DNA of 44,810 nucleotides from positions 1 to 44,810 of the forward strand of contig CAVJDT010000008.1 in the NCBI GenBank assembly GCA_963648435.1. Reading direction: 5' to 3'. The number at the start of each line of letters is the position of its first letter. Position 1 is the stretch's first letter. The position numbers and the translations under genes were made by a program. The notes beneath the pieces are model-generated. The model searched no databases. It saw nothing but the letters and a program-made list of their open reading frames with translations, and was not told the DNA's origin. The stretch comes from UMGS75 sp963648435. GTDB taxonomy: Bacteria; Bacillota_I; Bacilli_A; ML615J-28; CAG-313. Positions 23,407 to 33,321 of the stretch are shown here, in pieces.

Positions 23407-25212
23407 ATGCAACTAGTCCCTACACCAAAAAAATGCACAGAAAATAACGAGCATTTTTCATTGAATACGGCATTAGTATGTAATAATGGGGAGTTTTCTG
23501 ATACCCTTGTTACAACACTTAAAAACGAATTAAAAATCAAAAACTTAGAAATTGGTTCAGATGATGCACAAATTGAATTTATCAAACAAAAACTGAAAGA
23601 AGAAGAATACATTTTAGATGTAAAGAAAGATAAGATTACAATTAAAGCTTCAAGCGATCGAGGAATTTTTTACGGAATTAAAACCCTAAAACAATGTGTG
23701 AATAAAACAACGGTAATGGGTTGTCACATTGAAGATAAACCTGACCTTGCCATTAGGGGAGTAATGATAGATATCAGTCGTTCTAAAGTCCCTACGCTTA
23801 AAACTTTAAAACAAATGGTTAAATTATTTAGTGATCTTAAATATAATCACTTAGAACTTTATGTTGAAGGTTTTTCTTACGAATATCAAAGTTTTCCTGA
23901 AGTTTTAGTTAATAACAACTACATTAAGTTAGAAGATTACTTAGCACTTGAGGCATTCGCAGAAGAAAACTACATTGACCTTGTGCCTAACCAAAATGGG
24001 TTTGGCCATATGAGTGAATGGCTTGCCCTTGATAAATACCATCACCTAAGTGAGTGCGAAGATGGTTTTGATATATGGGGTTCACACCGTCCATCTAGTA
24101 CCCTTGATCCAACTAGTAAAGAAAGTTTTAAATTAGTAAAGAAAATGTATGATGACATGTTACCATACTTTAAGTCAAAATACTTTAATATGAATTTTGA
24201 TGAACCATATGAACTAGGTCATGGTAAAAGTGCAAAAGCAGTAAGTGAATCATCAAAAGAAGATGTATATATCGATTTCCTAATTCCTCTTTGCAAGGTT
24301 GTTAAGAAATATCAAAAAATTCCCATGATTTGGGGCGATGTTTTAGTTAATCATCCTGAGGCAATAGGAAGACTTCCTAAAGACTTAATCTTTATTGACT
24401 GGGGTTATAATTTAGGTTATGATTTTGCAAGTCATGGCGAAATGCTTAAAGATAAAAAAGTTAAATTCATGATGGCACCAGGCACTTCAACTTGGAGCAC
24501 TATTACAGGCCGTTATGATGATATGCTTGGTTCAATTACTAATAGTTCAATCGCGGTAAAGAAAAATAACGGATTAGGTTTACTCCTTACCGATTGGGGT
24601 GATGTAGGTCATCTTCAATATTTACCATTTAGTTATCCTGGTTTCATTTATGGAGCACAGTGTGCTTGGAGTGAGCCAAATGAAGAAGTAATAAAACCTA
24701 AACTTGAAAAATTGTTAGGTGAAGAAACCGCAAGTGTAATTTTAAGACTTGCGACATACACAAGACTAGAAGGTCCATACCGCGATTATGGTAGCCGCCT
24801 CTTTAGTACCATTCTTTGGGCTGAACATGCTCAAAGAGAAGAAAATGATGTTGAATATTTTTTAAATAAAATGCAAAGTAATTTAGTTGATGATGCTAAT
24901 TTAAACCAACTTGAAAAAATGTTTAGATTGTGTCTAGTTGAACTTGGCACAATTGATAGTATCGAAAAAGCTGAAGTTCAAAACAGTATCAATTTATTAC
25001 TAACACTTGTTGATATTCAACGTAACTTAAGAAAGGTAATAGAACAAAATCAAACTAAAGTGTTTGATAAAGATCTTTTGATTCTTCAAGCCTTCTTAGG
25101 TAAACACTATGAATTATGGTGTTTACGCAATATACCTGCTGGGTTTATTCCTAGTGGTAATCGCATTAAATGGTTGATGAAAATATTAATGGAAATAGAT
25201 GAAAGGAGTTAG
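23407..25212 (+). CDS. Cytosolic family 20 beta-N-acetylhexosaminidase
   Basis: 601 residues without signal peptide. The N-terminal ~95 residues are the alpha/beta GH20b-type domain, ending in DRGIFYGIKTLKQ. The barrel begins with IRGVMIDISRSKVP and continues with NQNGFGHMSEW, the catalytic pair D265-E266 in NMNFDEPYELG, PMIWGDVL and later LLLTDWGD. Substrate-assisted catalysis in GH20 uses exactly such a D-E pair to remove terminal GlcNAc or GalNAc. The form F-D-E-P-x-E-L-G in place of G-G-D-E marks a divergent subfamily. It is the first gene behind the cre-controlled promoter (AAGGAG, eight bases from ATG), followed one base later by the binding protein gene. It probably trims imported amino-sugar oligosaccharides. 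Confidence 0.9.
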   Translation: MQLVPTPKKCTENNEHFSLNTALVCNNGEFSDTLVTTLKNELKIKNLEIGSDDAQIEFIKQKLKEEEYILDVKKDKITIKASSDRGIFYGIKTLKQCVNKTTVMGCHIEDKPDLAIRGVMIDISRSKVPTLKTLKQMVKLFSDLKYNHLELYVEGFSYEYQSFPEVLVNNNYIKLEDYLALEAFAEENYIDLVPNQNGFGHMSEWLALDKYHHLSECEDGFDIWGSHRPSSTLDPTSKESFKLVKKMYDDMLPYFKSKYFNMNFDEPYELGHGKSAKAVSESSKEDVYIDFLIPLCKVVKKYQKIPMIWGDVLVNHPEAIGRLPKDLIFIDWGYNLGYDFASHGEMLKDKKVKFMMAPGTSTWSTITGRYDDMLGSITNSSIAVKKNNGLGLLLTDWGDVGHLQYLPFSYPGFIYGAQCAWSEPNEEVIKPKLEKLLGEETASVILRLATYTRLEGPYRDYGSRLFSTILWAEHAQREENDVEYFLNKMQSNLVDDANLNQLEKMFRLCLVELGTIDSIEKAEVQNSINLLLTLVDIQRNLRKVIEQNQTKVFDKDLLILQAFLGKHYELWCLRNIPAGFIPSGNRIKWLMKILMEIDERS

Positions 25213-25213
25213 C

Positions 25214-28200
25214 ATGAAAACAATTAAAAAAGCACTTATATTCTGCTTAATACTTGTTTGTTGTTCTTACTTTGTCATTAAAGCAAAAACAAATTTAGAT
25301 CTTAGAGTACAAGCAGCAACTGCCTCAAGCAGTTCAAAAGCAGATTTAGAAAATGATGCCATAAGTAGTGAGTATCGTAAATATGTTGCTTCCAAAAAAG
25401 CATATCATAAAGAAACTTATGGTAATGAAGATTACTTTCCTCAAGGTGTTAAACAAGAAATCAGTGAAGGCTCAGTTGCCCAAACTGAAGATGATGTCGA
25501 TTATACATTTCAAGTTAGTGTTTCTGGTTTTTATAACATTTACATTGATTACACTATATTAGATGGTTATAAATCATCAATGGAAAGAATGTTACTAATT
25601 AATGGTGAAGTGCCTTTCTCTGGGGCTGATACACTTACATTTTCCCGTGTATGGGTAGATGACCTTGCGAAAGACCAAGAATTTCAAGTTGATACAAACG
25701 GAAACCAACGCAAACCTCAACAAATAGAAAAAAGCAAATTAACAAATGAACCAACCCAAAGTAGTTCATACGTAAAAGATTATATGGGGTATGAAACAGC
25801 TCCTTACAAATTCTATTTTGAACAAGGCATTGATTATACAGTAACTATAAGAGTATCAAAAGAACCAATGCAACTAGATAAAGTAACACTTTTATCAGTA
25901 GTAGATACTCCTAATTACAGTGATTATATCGAAAACATAATTCAATCAACAGGTTTAAATCCAAGTGATAATATAACCAATCAAAAAGTACTATGGCAAG
26001 CCGAACGTTCATCAGGAAAATCATCCCCTACCCTATATCCGACAACAGACCGTTCAAGTTCAAAAACAACTCCATTTTCTTATACTAAAACTTATCTAAA
26101 CGCAATAGGCGGAGATAACTGGAAAGTATTAGGTGACTGGATTGAATGGGAATTTGAAGTTCCAGCTGATGGCTACTACAATATTTCAATGCGTGCAAAA
26201 CAAAACACAATTAGAGGTATGTACTCAAGCCGGATTGTCTATATCGATGGTGAAATTTTATTTGATGAATTAAATGATGTTCAATTTGCATATGCCAATA
26301 AATGGCAAAATGTAACATTAGGAAATGAAGATGGAGATTTCTTATTCTACTTTAAAGCTGGTGAAACTCATACAATTCGTATGGAAGTAACAATGGGTCA
26401 ATACTCAACTTTAATTGAAAGAATTCAAGAAGCAGTATCTAACTTAAATACAGTATATCGTCAAATTATTAGTTATACAACAGTTAGCCCTGACTCAAAC
26501 CGTGACTATCAGTTAAAGGAAAGATTCCCTAATTTAAAACAAGAACTTACTGATTACGCAAATGAATTAGAAGATATCTCAGATAAAATTACTGAAATAT
26601 CAGGAACTAAAAGTGATAAAACTGGGGTTATTGATAGCGTAGTAATTCAACTTGAAGACTTTGTAAAAGAAGAATTACGTTCAATTCCAACACGTTTAAG
26701 CTCATTTAGTAATAATATTTCATCACTAGGTTCACTACTTAATACACTAAGAGAATTACCTTTAATGGTTGATTACATTGAAGTGCATACTCCTGATGTA
26801 AAACTTGATAAAGCAAATGAAGGATTCTTTAGAGGATTATGGGATGGTATTGTATCATTCTTCGTATCATTCTTTATTGACTATTCCGCAATCAGTGAAA
26901 CGGAAACAGCTACAGAAACTGATACAACTATTGAAGTTTGGATGACCCAAGGTCGTGACCAAGCTAATGTTATAAGAAACTTAATTGATACCGACTTTAC
27001 GAAAAACACAGGCATCAAGGTTGAACTTAAATTGACAGCATCAGACGTACTTTTAAAAGCGACTCTTGCGGGGATCGGCCCTGATGTAGCATTAAACGTT
27101 GATTCAAGCTTACCAGTTAACTATGCCCTTAGAAATGCGGTATTAGACCTATCAGAATTCATTTATGAATTAGATGAAAAAGGTGCAATCGTTTATGCTC
27201 CTACATATATGTACAATGAAGATGGAACTGTTAAAACAAATAGTGATGGAACTAAAGTTACTGAATTACATGCTCAACTTATTGATAAAGACTTTGGATT
27301 TGTTTGGAATGGTGAAACCTATAAAGAAGCAGTAGTAAGACGTTATGCGGAAAATAATGGTATAGCTGGTCAAGATACTAAAGCTTATAGTGCCATTTCT
27401 GCTGAAGATATACCTGATAACTTCTATATGGAAAGTTCATTATCACAATTCCAATTCGTATATGATACATATGAAACTGATAAACGAAATGGAACTACTG
27501 GTACATATGCACTTCCAGAAAAACAAATATTCTTAATGATGTTCGTTCGTGATGATATCATGAATGAAAAAGGTTTAAATTCTCATTATGACTGGGATAA
27601 CATGACATGGGATGATGTAATTAATCTAGTGGCAGAATTACAAACCGATCAATTACAATTCTATCTACCAGTTAATGATGCTGGTGCTTCTGCACTAAAC
27701 CCTGTTTTTGTTACACTATTATATCAACATAAAGGTTCACTTTATATTAACGGAAACAAAGAAACTGGTTTAGGTAGTACTGGAGCGATGGATGCATTTG
27801 AACAATGGACTGAGTTCTATACTTTATATTCATTCCCTAAATCAGCATCATTCGCAAACCGTTTTAGAACTGGTGAAATGCCAATTGGTATTGCTTATTA
27901 TGAACTTTATAATACTTTAAGCGTATTTGCTCCTGAACTAAAAGGTAAATGGAGTTTCCACTTAATTCCTGGTACTATGCAAAGTGATGGTACAATCGAT
28001 CGTACCGCAACAGCATCAGGTTCAGGATGTGTTGTTATGAAACAACCTGCTGAAAAAGATGAAAAAATTAAACAAGCTTCTTGGGAGTTTGTTAAATGGT
28101 GGTCAGCATTTGATGCTCAAAGCCAATTTGGTACCGAAATGGAAGGTATCTTAGGTTCAGCCGCAAGACATACGACGGCGAATGTTAAAGCCTTAAATGC

Positions 28201-28432
28201 CCTTGCATGGCCTAAAAAAGACTTAGAAATATTAATGAAACAATGGGAACAATCACGTGAAATTCCACAAATTGCTGGCAGCTATATTACTGGCCGTGAA
28301 ATTGAAAATGCATATCGTCAAGTTATTAATAATGCTTATAATCCACGTGAAGTGTTATTTGAATATGCGGATACAATCAATAATGAAATTGACCGTAAAC
28401 GTAATGAATTTGACCTAGAACTACGAAAGTAA
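25214..28432 (+). CDS. Extracellular solute-binding protein fused to carbohydrate-binding-like domains
   Basis: 1072 residues, far longer than the ~400-550 of family 1 binding proteins. ATG 25214 has AAAGGAG five bases upstream; an ATG at 25199 lies upstream of that site. After an N-terminal hydrophobic segment (~6-24, no clean lipobox) come two beta-sandwich, CBM-like domains, each with W/V-x-x-E/Q-F-x-V-x-x-x-G-F/Y-Y-N-I (~85-235 and ~265-395). A helical spacer (~400-550) contains a short hydrophobic patch. The family 1 binding domain starts at I573 (IEVWMTQGRDQ) and runs to ~1060, with WDNMTWDDVINLV and EFVKWWSAF. It should capture glycan on the cell surface and pass it to the permeases encoded next. 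The fusion may tether polymer and deliver oligomers in one molecule. Confidence 0.88.
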   Translation: MKTIKKALIFCLILVCCSYFVIKAKTNLDLRVQAATASSSSKADLENDAISSEYRKYVASKKAYHKETYGNEDYFPQGVKQEISEGSVAQTEDDVDYTFQVSVSGFYNIYIDYTILDGYKSSMERMLLINGEVPFSGADTLTFSRVWVDDLAKDQEFQVDTNGNQRKPQQIEKSKLTNEPTQSSSYVKDYMGYETAPYKFYFEQGIDYTVTIRVSKEPMQLDKVTLLSVVDTPNYSDYIENIIQSTGLNPSDNITNQKVLWQAERSSGKSSPTLYPTTDRSSSKTTPFSYTKTYLNAIGGDNWKVLGDWIEWEFEVPADGYYNISMRAKQNTIRGMYSSRIVYIDGEILFDELNDVQFAYANKWQNVTLGNEDGDFLFYFKAGETHTIRMEVTMGQYSTLIERIQEAVSNLNTVYRQIISYTTVSPDSNRDYQLKERFPNLKQELTDYANELEDISDKITEISGTKSDKTGVIDSVVIQLEDFVKEELRSIPTRLSSFSNNISSLGSLLNTLRELPLMVDYIEVHTPDVKLDKANEGFFRGLWDGIVSFFVSFFIDYSAISETETATETDTTIEVWMTQGRDQANVIRNLIDTDFTKNTGIKVELKLTASDVLLKATLAGIGPDVALNVDSSLPVNYALRNAVLDLSEFIYELDEKGAIVYAPTYMYNEDGTVKTNSDGTKVTELHAQLIDKDFGFVWNGETYKEAVVRRYAENNGIAGQDTKAYSAISAEDIPDNFYMESSLSQFQFVYDTYETDKRNGTTGTYALPEKQIFLMMFVRDDIMNEKGLNSHYDWDNMTWDDVINLVAELQTDQLQFYLPVNDAGASALNPVFVTLLYQHKGSLYINGNKETGLGSTGAMDAFEQWTEFYTLYSFPKSASFANRFRTGEMPIGIAYYELYNTLSVFAPELKGKWSFHLIPGTMQSDGTIDRTATASGSGCVVMKQPAEKDEKIKQASWEFVKWWSAFDAQSQFGTEMEGILGSAARHTTANVKALNALAWPKKDLEILMKQWEQSREIPQIAGSYITGREIENAYRQVINNAYNPREVLFEYADTINNEIDRKRNEFDLELRK

Positions 28433-28447
28433 GGAGATGACTAAAGA

Positions 28448-30343
28448 GTGAATATAGCATTAGGAATTATATTAATTATTAGCATAATTGTTTTAGTTTA
28501 TCTATTTATTATCGTTGTTCGTGGGGGTAATAAAAATAGTCAAAGTTTCCAAAGAGAACTTGCCTTAAGAAATGCTAAAAAAGATAGTAAGCAACTTGCT
28601 AAAGATTATGTTGAAGGCAAAGTTACTTATGAAGAATTAGAAGAAAAAATCTACAATAAAGAAACTTTACGTCGTGTTAAAGTTAATGAAGAAAAAGCAA
28701 CAAAAGCTAAAGAAGAATTAGAAAAAGCAAGTACAGAATTTACAGTTGTATGTAACAATATAGCTAATTTAGAAACTTCATTACAAAAACACAAAGCTAA
28801 CAATGATGCAACTAAAATTAAAGAAGTATCAGATAAATTGTCTGTTGAAAGAACCAAAGCTGATAACCTTAAAAAACAAATTAAAACAAATGAATCATTA
28901 GTAAAACAACTTAATTATGATTTAAAATTAATTATAAGCAATTATGCTTATGGAGCAATTGCAGGAACATCATCAACTAAACTTACAAGAAGTGAAAAAG
29001 TAGAAGAAAAAGCAGCTGTCAAAGCCGCAATGAAAGAAAAGAAAGCTGCTTGGAAAGTAGAAGATGAAAAGTACTATGCAACTGTAAAAGCAAACATTGC
29101 CGAATTAAAAGTTTTAGTTGCGGAAAGTAAAATTAAATTAAAAGAATACGAAAACGCATATTTAGAAGAAAAGAAACAAAATGAACTTGCTTTAATTAAA
29201 GCAAATGGTGGTAAAAAACCAAAGAAAGAAAAAGTTAGAAAACATAAGAAAAACAAATCTGGCTTTATTACCATTGAAGATCCTCTTCAAATAGTTAATC
29301 ATAATGTAATTGATGAAGAAGATGAAACCCATGCTAAAGAAAGAGCATATCGTGAATATTTAAAAGAACATGAACGCTTACTTCAAAAATATCGTATCGA
29401 AAAAGATCGTATTTCAATTATTCGTCGTGTTGAACGCTGGAGTAAACGCGGTGGACATTTAAGAAGAGAAATTTTCGTTAAGAGACAATATTATTACTTA
29501 GTTGCTCCTTACACAATTTTATTCTTTACATTTACCGTAATTCCCGTTTTAATGTCTCTATATTTTAGTTTTACATACTTCAACTTACTAGAAGCTCCAA
29601 CCTTTATTGGCTGGGAAAACTACATGAGACTATTTGTTGATGATAAAGTATTTATTATTGCAATTCGTAATACCGCGATTCTTGCGGTAATCACAGGTCC
29701 TTTAAGTTATTTAATGGCTTTCGTCTTTGCATGGTTAATAAATGAACTTAAACCTCTTGTTAGAAGTATAATGACCTTAATATTCTACGCTCCATCAATC
29801 TCTGGTAACGTATACCTTGTATGGAAATTAATTTTCAGTAGTGATATTTATGGTTATGCTAACTCTATATTATTAAAACTTAATATTATCGATGAACCAA
29901 TTACATGGTTACAAGATGCCAAATATATTATTTGGATTCTAATTATTGTCCAATTATGGTTATCACTTGGTGTAAGTTTCCTTGCCTTTATTGCGGGATT
30001 ACAAGGAGTTAACCGTGAGTTATATGAAGCTGGTGCAATTGATGGTATCAAAAACCGTTGGCAAGAACTTTGGTATATAACTCTACCACAAATGAAATCA
30101 CAATTACTATTTGGTGCCGTAATGCAAATTACATCAAGCTTAGCGGTAGCTGATGTATCGACCCAGATAGCTGGATTCCCATCCATTGAGTATGCAGGAC
30201 ATACGATCATAACCCACTTAATGGACTACGGAAGCATAAGAATGGAAATGGGTTATGCATCGGCCATTGCAACAATTCTATTTATCATTATGATTGCTGC
30301 TAACTTATTAGTAAGAAAAATTCTTAGAAGGGTAGGTACATGA
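28448..30343 (+). CDS. ABC sugar permease (MalF/LplB type) with long coiled-coil N-terminal extension
   Basis: 631 residues with a GTG start (28448), AAGGAG (28431-28436) upstream. The N-terminus is a membrane helix (~4-24), then ~300 very charged residues with heptad-like K/E/A/L runs (~40-250), predicted coiled coil on the cytosolic side. The normal permease part occupies ~340-631, with six membrane segments. The EAA loop that contacts the ATPase reads E527-A-G-A-I-D-G, close to E-A-A-x-x-D-G. Ordinary relatives are ~300 residues, so the extension doubles the protein. It forms a pair with the next gene. The extension could hold the ATPase, bridge several transporter copies or bind another membrane partner; its sequence gives no catalytic motif. 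It stops at TGA. Confidence 0.88.
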   Translation: MNIALGIILIISIIVLVYLFIIVVRGGNKNSQSFQRELALRNAKKDSKQLAKDYVEGKVTYEELEEKIYNKETLRRVKVNEEKATKAKEELEKASTEFTVVCNNIANLETSLQKHKANNDATKIKEVSDKLSVERTKADNLKKQIKTNESLVKQLNYDLKLIISNYAYGAIAGTSSTKLTRSEKVEEKAAVKAAMKEKKAAWKVEDEKYYATVKANIAELKVLVAESKIKLKEYENAYLEEKKQNELALIKANGGKKPKKEKVRKHKKNKSGFITIEDPLQIVNHNVIDEEDETHAKERAYREYLKEHERLLQKYRIEKDRISIIRRVERWSKRGGHLRREIFVKRQYYYLVAPYTILFFTFTVIPVLMSLYFSFTYFNLLEAPTFIGWENYMRLFVDDKVFIIAIRNTAILAVITGPLSYLMAFVFAWLINELKPLVRSIMTLIFYAPSISGNVYLVWKLIFSSDIYGYANSILLKLNIIDEPITWLQDAKYIIWILIIVQLWLSLGVSFLAFIAGLQGVNRELYEAGAIDGIKNRWQELWYITLPQMKSQLLFGAVMQITSSLAVADVSTQIAGFPSIEYAGHTIITHLMDYGSIRMEMGYASAIATILFIIMIAANLLVRKILRRVGT

Positions 30344-30344
30344 T

Positions 30345-31367
30345 ATGAATGAAAAGTTTCAAATAGATGATGACCAAATATCAGGTGTAGAACTATCCAA
30401 AGCCGAAAAGAAACGTTTAAAACGTCAAGAAAAAAAGCTTAAAAAGTTCGGTATTCGAGATGAATCAAAAATGGGAAAACTTGAACTTTTCTTCTATCGT
30501 CAAAAGAAGAAAAGATTAATTAAAAAGCGTAAAAGAGTTAGTCGTAGTATCGCAGGTGACATTGCCTTATTCTTACTATTATTAGTATTTGGGGCATTTA
30601 GTGCATATCCACTTGTATATACAATATGTGCTGCCTTTAAACCACTAAATGAATTATTTATTTACCCACCAAAATTATTCTTCCAACATCCAACCCTTGA
30701 TAACTTTACAGACTTATCAATCTTGTTAGAAGATTCTTGGGTACCATTCTCTCGTTATTTATTTAATACAATATTTATAACCTTAACGGGTACAGTTGGT
30801 CACGTGTTAATTGCTTCCATGGCCGCATACCCACTTGCAAAACATAAATTCCCTGGTAGTAAAATTATCTTTGGTCTTGTTGTTTATTCGCTAATGTTCG
30901 CGGCTCAAGTAACTTCAACTCCAAGATATATGGTATTTAGCTGCTTAGGTTTAGTTGATACTCAATTTGCTATCATCATACCTGCCTTCGCGTATTCGCT
31001 AGGTTTATACTTGATGAAACAATTTATGAGTGATATTCCCATGGAATTAATTGAATCAGCCAAAATTGATGGTGCCAATGAATTTCAAATATACTGGCGA
31101 GTTGTAATGCCATTAGTTAAACCTGCTTGGCTTACATTAATAATCTTATTGTTCCAACAATTATGGAACAATGATGGTGGTACTTTCATTTATAGTGAAA
31201 GCATTAAACCATTAAGTTATGCGTTACAACAAATTGTTGCGGGCGGTATTGCAAGAACAGGTACTTCATCAGCAGTAATGCTAATTATGATGAGCGTTCC
31301 AATCCTTGTATTTATCTTATCACAAAGCCAAATTATTGAAACAATGGCTCACTCAGGTATGAAGTAG
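30345..31367 (+). CDS. ABC sugar permease (MalG/UgpE type)
   Basis: 340 residues. The first ~65 residues are an unusual lysine/arginine-rich cytosolic extension. Six membrane segments follow, starting at about 70 (DIALFLLLLVFGAFSAYPLVYTI). The EAA loop is E237-S-A-K-I-D-G-A, normal for this family. ATG 30345 lies one base after the previous stop, with AAGGG some 12 bases upstream, so translation is likely coupled. With the preceding protein it makes the first permease heterodimer of the locus. No ATP-binding subunit is encoded in the window, so a multitask MsmK-like ATPase is expected elsewhere. Confidence 0.9.
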   Translation: MNEKFQIDDDQISGVELSKAEKKRLKRQEKKLKKFGIRDESKMGKLELFFYRQKKKRLIKKRKRVSRSIAGDIALFLLLLVFGAFSAYPLVYTICAAFKPLNELFIYPPKLFFQHPTLDNFTDLSILLEDSWVPFSRYLFNTIFITLTGTVGHVLIASMAAYPLAKHKFPGSKIIFGLVVYSLMFAAQVTSTPRYMVFSCLGLVDTQFAIIIPAFAYSLGLYLMKQFMSDIPMELIESAKIDGANEFQIYWRVVMPLVKPAWLTLIILLFQQLWNNDGGTFIYSESIKPLSYALQQIVAGGIARTGTSSAVMLIMMSVPILVFILSQSQIIETMAHSGMK

Positions 31368-31377
31368 GAGGCATGTG

Positions 31378-33321
31378 ATGAGAACAAATGTTATGAAAAA
31401 AATAGTATTTGCTTTAAGTATAGTGCTTGTAATGTTATCTATTCCAACCCTTACTTCAGTTAAAGCAATGAGTTATAATTATGATTTCTTTAAAAATGTT
31501 GTTCCTTCAGCTGAAGGATTAGCATATGATTCAACATATTATAGTACAACTATTAAGCCAGCTGAAAGTGTTCCTACTGAACTTCAAAATAAGACAGTAG
31601 GTATGGATGGCTTAAAAGATATGGAAGTTTATGATAATAAAATTTATATCTTAAATTATTCAACTTCAAGTATAACTTTTAATCTTCATAATGAAGTAGT
31701 CGAAAATGGTAAAGTTGTAAAAGAAGCTGAAAGTATGGAATTATCTAAAGTTGGTGAAGTTGCGGTTGTCAACCAAGAATTCAAATGGGAAAGAATCATT
31801 AATGAATTTCCATTCTCACAAGAACCAATTACTTTAGAAGATGGAACTATTAGTACAATTGAAAAAGAACTAGTAAAATTATTAAACAATTATTATAATT
31901 TTAATACCCCTCTTGATGAAATAACAGTTACTCAAGCTAAAGCAACTGATGCTACTAAACGAGCTCCATATCTTCCATATTCCGAAGATAATGAAAGATA
32001 TGCAATTCGCCTTCGTTCTCCTGAAGGAATTACCGTTACGAAAGATGGTATTTACATTGCGGATACCGAAGGAAATGAAATTCTCCAATTAAATGAAAAT
32101 TTTGAAATCGTTAATATCTTTTTAACACCAAATGATATTACTTTCTATCAACCAAATGAAGGTATCTCAATTGATGATATCGCTGATGCTGGCACATTAT
32201 ATCGTCCTCAAAAGATTGCGGTTGACGTATCAGGACGTGTATATTGTATCGCCAAAGATGTTTATGAAGGTATTATTGAATATGCTAAAGCTAACGAATA
32301 TACAAGACAAGGAACCTTCAACCGTTTCCTTGGTAAAAATGAAGTAGTAGCTAATCCATTAAAAACATTCTGGACGAAAATATTCTCAGAAGCTCAATTA
32401 AATTCATTAATTCTTGACCTTCCACCAATGTTTACAAATATAACCATGGATGCCGAAGGATTCCTATATGCAACATCACTCCCTGATGATGATGCTGAAG
32501 CAGGAACTACCCAAGCTAATATGGTTAAGATTATCAATACGGCAGGTAAGGATGTAATGAAGCGTAACGGTTATGTTAAACCTAATGGTGATGTTGGTTA
32601 TATTTCCACAAGCAATGAACAAACTGTCATTGTTGGTCCATCTAACTTAGTTGCGGTTGCCGTAGATAACGAAAGTTGTATATATACAACCGTTGATAGT
32701 AAACGTGGACGTTTATTCACATATGATACAGAAGGTAATCTTTTATATATTACGGGTGAACAACCAGGTGGTACAAAAACTCAAACTCAAGGTGAAACAA
32801 TTTCCTTCTGCTTGGCTAACCCAATTGCAATTGATTATATTAAACGTACATATCAAGATGCTGAAGGTAACACTAAAGAAAAAGACTTAGTAATTGTGCT
32901 TGATGCCTCATCAAAAAGTATTGTTGTTTATCAAACAACGGAATTTGGTGAATATGTAAATGAAGCAACGGCTTTATACCAAAAAGGTGAAATTCAATTA
33001 GCTGAAGAAAAATGGCGTCAAGTAATTAAAATTAATACAAATTATGAATTAGCATATTTAGGTATTGGTAAGAGCGTTCTACGTGGTGCTACTGATATCA
33101 AAGGTTACAAAGAAGCAATGGACTATTTTGAAAATGCCCATAGCGCTAAATATTATTCAAAAGCTTACAGCTTATATCGTGATGCTACAATGAGAAAATA
33201 CTTTAGTGTAATTATGTCAGTTGTCGCTGTCATAATAGTTGCGGTAATAGCCTCAGCTAGTTACAAGTATATTAAGAAGAAAAAAGCAAATCCTTATGCT
33301 GATGAAGGAGGCGATGAATAA
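31378..33321 (+). CDS. Extracellular NHL/beta-propeller-like protein with TPR-like stalk and C-terminal membrane anchor
   Basis: 647 residues from ATG 31378 (AGGAGG at 31366-31371, six bases away). A signal peptide ends near VKA-M. The body (~70-510) contains repeats such as LKDMEVYDNKIYIL, PEGITVTKDGIYIADTEGNEILQ, PQKIAVDVSGRVYCIAKD and NITMDAEGFLYATS, the blade pattern of NHL-type beta-propellers. Around 530-600 helical repeats resemble TPR (ATALYQKGEIQLAEEKWRQV). A membrane helix (~607-628) and a short cytosolic tail K-K-K-K...DEGGDE end it. Binding protein with membrane anchor is the likely role: it may dock substrate, the binding protein or the large DUF5696 protein near the permeases. 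It overlaps the next gene by one base. Confidence 0.78.
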   Translation: MRTNVMKKIVFALSIVLVMLSIPTLTSVKAMSYNYDFFKNVVPSAEGLAYDSTYYSTTIKPAESVPTELQNKTVGMDGLKDMEVYDNKIYILNYSTSSITFNLHNEVVENGKVVKEAESMELSKVGEVAVVNQEFKWERIINEFPFSQEPITLEDGTISTIEKELVKLLNNYYNFNTPLDEITVTQAKATDATKRAPYLPYSEDNERYAIRLRSPEGITVTKDGIYIADTEGNEILQLNENFEIVNIFLTPNDITFYQPNEGISIDDIADAGTLYRPQKIAVDVSGRVYCIAKDVYEGIIEYAKANEYTRQGTFNRFLGKNEVVANPLKTFWTKIFSEAQLNSLILDLPPMFTNITMDAEGFLYATSLPDDDAEAGTTQANMVKIINTAGKDVMKRNGYVKPNGDVGYISTSNEQTVIVGPSNLVAVAVDNESCIYTTVDSKRGRLFTYDTEGNLLYITGEQPGGTKTQTQGETISFCLANPIAIDYIKRTYQDAEGNTKEKDLVIVLDASSKSIVVYQTTEFGEYVNEATALYQKGEIQLAEEKWRQVIKINTNYELAYLGIGKSVLRGATDIKGYKEAMDYFENAHSAKYYSKAYSLYRDATMRKYFSVIMSVVAVIIVAVIASASYKYIKKKKANPYADEGGDE

